Shown here: positions 60,956-64,000 of the stretch, one piece after another
Numbering within the stretch: position 1 is the first letter of the stretch
Layout: every line of letters begins with the position of its first letter
Assembly (NCBI GenBank): GCA_965655465.1
Contig: CBFHGY010000003.1
Location: forward strand, 1-64,000
DNA: 64,000 nt
Direction of reading: 5' to 3'
Source of the DNA: VMCP01 sp965655465
Lineage (GTDB): Bacteria; Bacteroidota; Bacteroidia; NS11-12g; UBA955
Notes under the pieces: model-generated
What the model was told of the DNA's origin: nothing
The model's database searches: none
Seen by the model: only the letters and a program-made list of their open reading frames with translations
Translations under genes and position numbers: made by a program

Positions 60956-61135
60956 ATGAAAAACATTCTTCGCACCTTAGCCCTAATAGCTGCCGTAGTT
61001 GCAACTAAAACAGTTCTTGCTCAGGGCATTCCTGACGATCCAGACATTGCTGTTCCTGTAGATGGAGGAATCTTTACAGTTGTAGGATCAGCCGTTGCTT
61101 ATGGCGTTTACCGGTTGAAAAACAAAAACAAGTAA
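60956..61135 (+). CDS. Short exported protein with an exosortase-type C-terminal signal
   Basis: The 59-residue protein has a signal peptide (MKNILRTLALIAAVVATKTVLAQ) followed at once by GIPDDPDIAVPVDGG, a hydrophobic segment (residues ~39-51, IFTVVGSAVAYGV), and a basic tail (YRLKNKNK). Motif, hydrophobic helix, basic tail is the layout of exosortase sorting signals; the PVDGG box resembles the PID-CTERM type of Bacteroidota, where substrates can be this short (family name from memory). After cleavage only ~15 residues would remain. It has its own promoter and terminator and lies after the T9SS pair, 14 kb from the exosortase gene. Confidence 0.75.
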   Translation: MKNILRTLALIAAVVATKTVLAQGIPDDPDIAVPVDGGIFTVVGSAVAYGVYRLKNKNK

Positions 61136-61160
61136 ATTACCCAAGTAAAAGTTTATATGT

Positions 61161-61187
61161 GAGGCCGCTTTAGCGGCCTCTTTTTTT
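61161..61187 (+). terminator. Terminator of the 59-residue gene
   Basis: GAGGCCGC (61161-61168) with GCGGCCTC (61173-61180), a 4-base loop and seven T residues (61181-61187), 26 bases after the stop. It is a strong intrinsic terminator. Confidence 0.93.
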
Positions 61188-61363
61188 GCACTCCTGTAAG
61201 ACACAAAGCCGCCTAAGGTTTACCAAATTGTGCAATTAAAGTTTGAGGAATTTCCTTTTAGATAATCCAATAATTCGAGTGTGTAGAACCCCTTAATAAA
61301 CTGTAAATCAGCTCATCCGGACTTCTATACTCGGATAATACAAAAATTGTATATCTTGCGAAA

Positions 61364-62098
61364 ATGAATCGCAACGCCCTGCATGATACCATCGCAATTG
61401 GAGATCCCCTTTGGATTGCCATGAATTTAGGACTCGTATTTGCTGCTCTCATTGTTTTCATTATTAGTAATAAAGCCAGCGAACAACGCCTAACCTATAT
61501 TGCCTATATAATAGCCTTCATCATAGGGATCAATTTTATTGGGGAACAATTAGAAGCATGGTACCACGGAATTTGGCGCATTGATACCTATTTGCCTTTG
61601 CACTTATGTTCGCTTTCTACCTTCCTTTCTGTGTATTTTCTTATTTCCCGAAAACAATGGACATACGAATTTCTTATTTACTGGAGTGCCGGAGCCATTC
61701 ACGCCTTTATAACCCCTGAAATCACCAATGGACTTACCCCCTATCATTTGGTAGAATTCAGTATTTCCCATGGGGGGATCATCATAGCCGCACTGTATGG
61801 AAGTCTAAGAATGGGTTTTAAACCACGTGCGTATTCATGGCTAAAAGTATTTGGGTATACCCAACTGGTTTTACCTATTATAGGCATTATTAACTATTAC
61901 TTAGATTCGAATTACATGTATATTGCTCAAAAACCAGAAGCTAATAACCCAATGATTATTGGAGAGTGGCCTTGGTATATCATCGGACTCGAATTTGTAG
62001 TTCTTTTGCATTTTATCGCCTTCTTTTGGATTCATAGCCGAGTGGCTTCAGTCCGTTGGGAAATGCCCAAAACCGAAAAAGACCCTACACTCGTTTAA
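61364..62098 (+). CDS. YwaF/TIGR02206 family membrane protein
   Basis: The 244-residue protein has seven membrane spans: DPLWIAMNLGLVFAALIVFIISN, YIAYIIAFIIGINFI, WRIDTYLPLHLCSLSTFLSVYFLIS, FLIYWSAGAIHAFITPEI, HLVEFSISHGGIIIAALYGSL, FGYTQLVLPIIGIINYYLD, and WPWYIIGLEFVVLLHFIAFFWI. The LPLHLCSLS and FSISHGGII segments, with the polar His residues, are the signature of the TIGR02206/YwaF family, whose function is unknown. The product is a complete single gene. The neighbouring GH92 gene is convergent, 24 bases away. Confidence 0.88.
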   Translation: MNRNALHDTIAIGDPLWIAMNLGLVFAALIVFIISNKASEQRLTYIAYIIAFIIGINFIGEQLEAWYHGIWRIDTYLPLHLCSLSTFLSVYFLISRKQWTYEFLIYWSAGAIHAFITPEITNGLTPYHLVEFSISHGGIIIAALYGSLRMGFKPRAYSWLKVFGYTQLVLPIIGIINYYLDSNYMYIAQKPEANNPMIIGEWPWYIIGLEFVVLLHFIAFFWIHSRVASVRWEMPKTEKDPTLV

Positions 62099-62122
62099 TT
62101 TTTAGATTTAAAAATACGGATG

Positions 62123-64000
62123 TCATTCTAGTGTCATGACCGTTGGATTGATTAAAATTTCATCGATAAAAATAAAGGCATCTCCATCAAAATCATATCC
62201 AGGGTGCCCTTTCGGAAGTTTACCAAAATTCTTTGCCTTCACTTTGATATATCTTGCATCGACTCCCTTTCTCCGTTTTTTATGTCCCATTATTATAGGA
62301 TAAATCCCTATTGCGTCTCTGGGTACATACTTAAATTCATAATTATTAAAGGGTTTGTATTTAATCCCATCATGGGAATATTCCCATTCCACATTCGTTG
62401 GAAGAAAAATCCATGCACGCTCATCTGATAAAAATCGCGCGCCCAAATAATCAATATGCGTTTCTTTATTTAGGTCAATAATCGCTTCAAAGTCTTGTTT
62501 TTGATACCCTTGCCAAGAACCCGATCTCCATTCCTCGCTTCCGAAAACGCCGTCTATTAATGCATCATCTCCCCCACCGCTGTACTGTGAATTATAAGCA
62601 CCTTTTATTTCTAAGACCTTAAAATCATTCATTTGTTCGTGAATATACCTGGCGGTAAAGGGTTTATCCGCCCAATCGTTCTTTTGGAAATAGGCGGCCC
62701 AAACCAAAGTACTCCCTTGGAGTCTAATTTGAGTATCGGAATAACACCAAAATCCCAAATGGTGCGCCCCAAAACCAGGAATTCTAGCAGGTTCTAAAAT
62801 ACGTACGTCCTCTGTTGGGGGAATCCATTTCAACACAGAATCTTTCCCCACTTCTTTTTCAAAATTCAATTTGGCAGCTCCAAAATCCAGATTCTCATCC
62901 ATCAAACGAATCATAACATATACCGGATCTAATACCGATGCCCCTTTAATTTGTACATCATATACCGCTCCCTTTTTTACTTTAGAAGGACTAATTATTT
63001 GAGGCAGATATGGCTGAATTTTCCCATTTTGACCCAATTCTGATACCGTTACTTGGTTATCTCCGGAACCAGAAACCACTCCTTCCAATTCATTAATGGG
63101 GATCCATTCGAAGTGCACGGCTCGATGTATCATCAAGAAATCCTGAGAAATATCCGCGATAACACCGTTTCTTTTTTGTATTAATTGCGAATAATTTTCT
63201 GGAATTTCGATGAATTTCTCTTGATACTTGTTTCGAGCATGCCCCTCTGAAAGCGACCAATACCCCGCATTTCCTATAGGTTGATCTTGTGTCCGTTTAG
63301 CCCGGGTAATAGAAATCGGACTTGCATCAGATTGAAAAATCAAGACGCTATCGAACCATGGAACCCCTAAACTCCATTGTCCGCTTCCCGGAGCTACGGG
63401 GTAGATTCCCAAAGCAGAAAGCACATGCCATGCGCTCATCTGTCCGCAATCTTCATTTCCAATGTAACCGTCAGGACCGGTAGTGTAAAACTCCTTTTGA
63501 ATCTTTGAAATCAAGGCCTGAGCCTTCGCAGGCTTGCCTACGGCATTATATAAATAGGCCATGTGGTGACTCGGCTCATTTCCATGGGCATACTGACCAA
63601 TAAGCCCGGTAATATCGGCTTGCTCCCGTCCTTTGGTTTCACTGGAACCTTGAAACAAACTGTCTAAAGCCCAATCAAAAGATTGATTCCCTCCAAAATA
63701 TTGAATGAGTGTAGGAAGATCCTGGGGAACGGCAAAACGATATTGCCAGGCATTGGCTTCGGTGTAGTGATTGTTCACTTCATTCAGAAAATAGGGTTCC
63801 AAAAACATCCCGTTTTGTCTAGGTCGAAAACTCCTAGTTGCGTTATCCCACAAACCTTTCCAACGTTCACTGCGTGCTTGGTAAGTTGCATACTCCTTTT
63901 CAAAGCCCCATTCCTTGGCCAAAGCGGCCACACAAGCATCGTCAAAGGCATATTCCAAGGTTTTCGAAACCGATTCACTCTGATTTAGCACATCGATATA
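62123..64000 (-). CDS. GH92 family alpha-mannosidase, N-terminus cut by window edge
   Basis: The frame stays open to base 64000, so the 5' part is missing; 625 residues are visible. The GH92 catalytic (alpha/alpha) domain is recognised by SVSKTLEYAFDDACVAALA, GNEPSHHMAYLYNAVG, and GNEDCGQMSAWHVLSALGIYPVAPGSGQWSLGVPWFD, which includes the catalytic acid region. After ~residue 300 of the visible part come beta domains, and the last ~150 residues (DALIDGVFGSEEWRSGSW, FEAIIDLNKETHIDYLGARFL, VEWEYSHDGIKYKPF, ARYIKVKAKNFGK) resemble a discoidin/F5-8C carbohydrate-binding domain. GH92 enzymes trim alpha-mannose from glycans with calcium. No other polysaccharide-use genes are in the window. Confidence 0.88.
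   Translation of the reverse strand, partial: YIDVLNQSESVSKTLEYAFDDACVAALAKEWGFEKEYATYQARSERWKGLWDNATRSFRPRQNGMFLEPYFLNEVNNHYTEANAWQYRFAVPQDLPTLIQYFGGNQSFDWALDSLFQGSSETKGREQADITGLIGQYAHGNEPSHHMAYLYNAVGKPAKAQALISKIQKEFYTTGPDGYIGNEDCGQMSAWHVLSALGIYPVAPGSGQWSLGVPWFDSVLIFQSDASPISITRAKRTQDQPIGNAGYWSLSEGHARNKYQEKFIEIPENYSQLIQKRNGVIADISQDFLMIHRAVHFEWIPINELEGVVSGSGDNQVTVSELGQNGKIQPYLPQIISPSKVKKGAVYDVQIKGASVLDPVYVMIRLMDENLDFGAAKLNFEKEVGKDSVLKWIPPTEDVRILEPARIPGFGAHHLGFWCYSDTQIRLQGSTLVWAAYFQKNDWADKPFTARYIHEQMNDFKVLEIKGAYNSQYSGGGDDALIDGVFGSEEWRSGSWQGYQKQDFEAIIDLNKETHIDYLGARFLSDERAWIFLPTNVEWEYSHDGIKYKPFNNYEFKYVPRDAIGIYPIIMGHKKRRKGVDARYIKVKAKNFGKLPKGHPGYDFDGDAFIFIDEILINPTVMTLE

Noticed and set aside
1..64000. 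CRISPR array, prophage or transposon
   Set aside because: No direct-repeat array with spacers, no transposase or integrase and no phage structural cluster was found; the tail-fibre-like genes at 47590-49996 have signal peptides and no phage neighbours.

Overview
The window comes from a member of the Bacteroidota. Evidence: several proteins end in type IX secretion (T9SS) sorting tails, one of them the gliding-motility-associated type B tail; the primary sigma factor is the short Bacteroidota form; promoters carry the TAnnTTTG -7 motif; Shine-Dalgarno sequences are mostly absent; and succinate dehydrogenase is the three-gene sdhC-sdhA-sdhB type. I cannot fix the family or genus. Most of the window is ordinary chromosome. 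I see no transposase, integrase, CRISPR array or prophage.

Layout. 1-2.6 kb: large secreted T9SS protein (its C-terminus lies outside the window), then a 37-residue lipoprotein. 3-7.3 kb: DedA, AroE and an M1 aminopeptidase, overlapping one another. 7.6-9.8 kb: feoA-feoB iron transport behind a Fur-like box. 10-10.9 kb: primary sigma factor. 11-15.5 kb: 1507-residue PKD-rich surface protein. 15.6-24.3 kb, mostly minus strand: MnmA, a von Willebrand-like membrane protein, a T9SS protein, a HAD phosphatase, Adk, enoyl-CoA hydratase, a PAP2 phosphatase and a methyltransferase. 24.3-27.9 kb: ECF sigma, anti-sigma and two outer-membrane proteins. 28-34.5 kb: MenB, a heptamer-repeat hairpin, an M48 protease, DnaJ-GrpE and riboflavin synthase. 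34.7-38.2 kb: sdhCAB. 38.3-44.9 kb: MATE pump, RluA-type pseudouridine synthase, alkyltransferase-like protein, thioredoxin-fold protein and small outer-membrane proteins. 44.9-47.4 kb: exosortase operon. 47.6-50 kb: three tandem paralogues of a tail-fibre-like secreted protein. 50.9-53.1 kb: an HNH nuclease convergent with a PP-loop (PAPS reductase-like) protein. 54.9 kb: tRNA-Phe. 55.2-60.8 kb: two tandem relatives of the protein at the left edge. 61 kb: a 59-residue protein with an exosortase-type C-terminal signal. 61.4-64 kb: a YwaF-like membrane protein and a GH92 glycosidase cut by the right edge.

How the parts work together. Two surface-sorting routes are present: T9SS cargo (five proteins here) and an exosortase with its partner membrane protein, for which the 59-residue protein near 61 kb is a candidate substrate. 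The ECF sigma/anti-sigma/outer-membrane cluster looks like an envelope-stress or outer-membrane regulon. MenB (menaquinone) and SdhCAB (quinone-linked) belong to the same respiratory chain. The points most worth following are the exosortase/short-substrate pair, the HNH/PP-loop pair, the heptamer-repeat hairpin, the triplicated secreted genes, and the many genes whose -7 promoter element sits 5-15 bases from the start codon.
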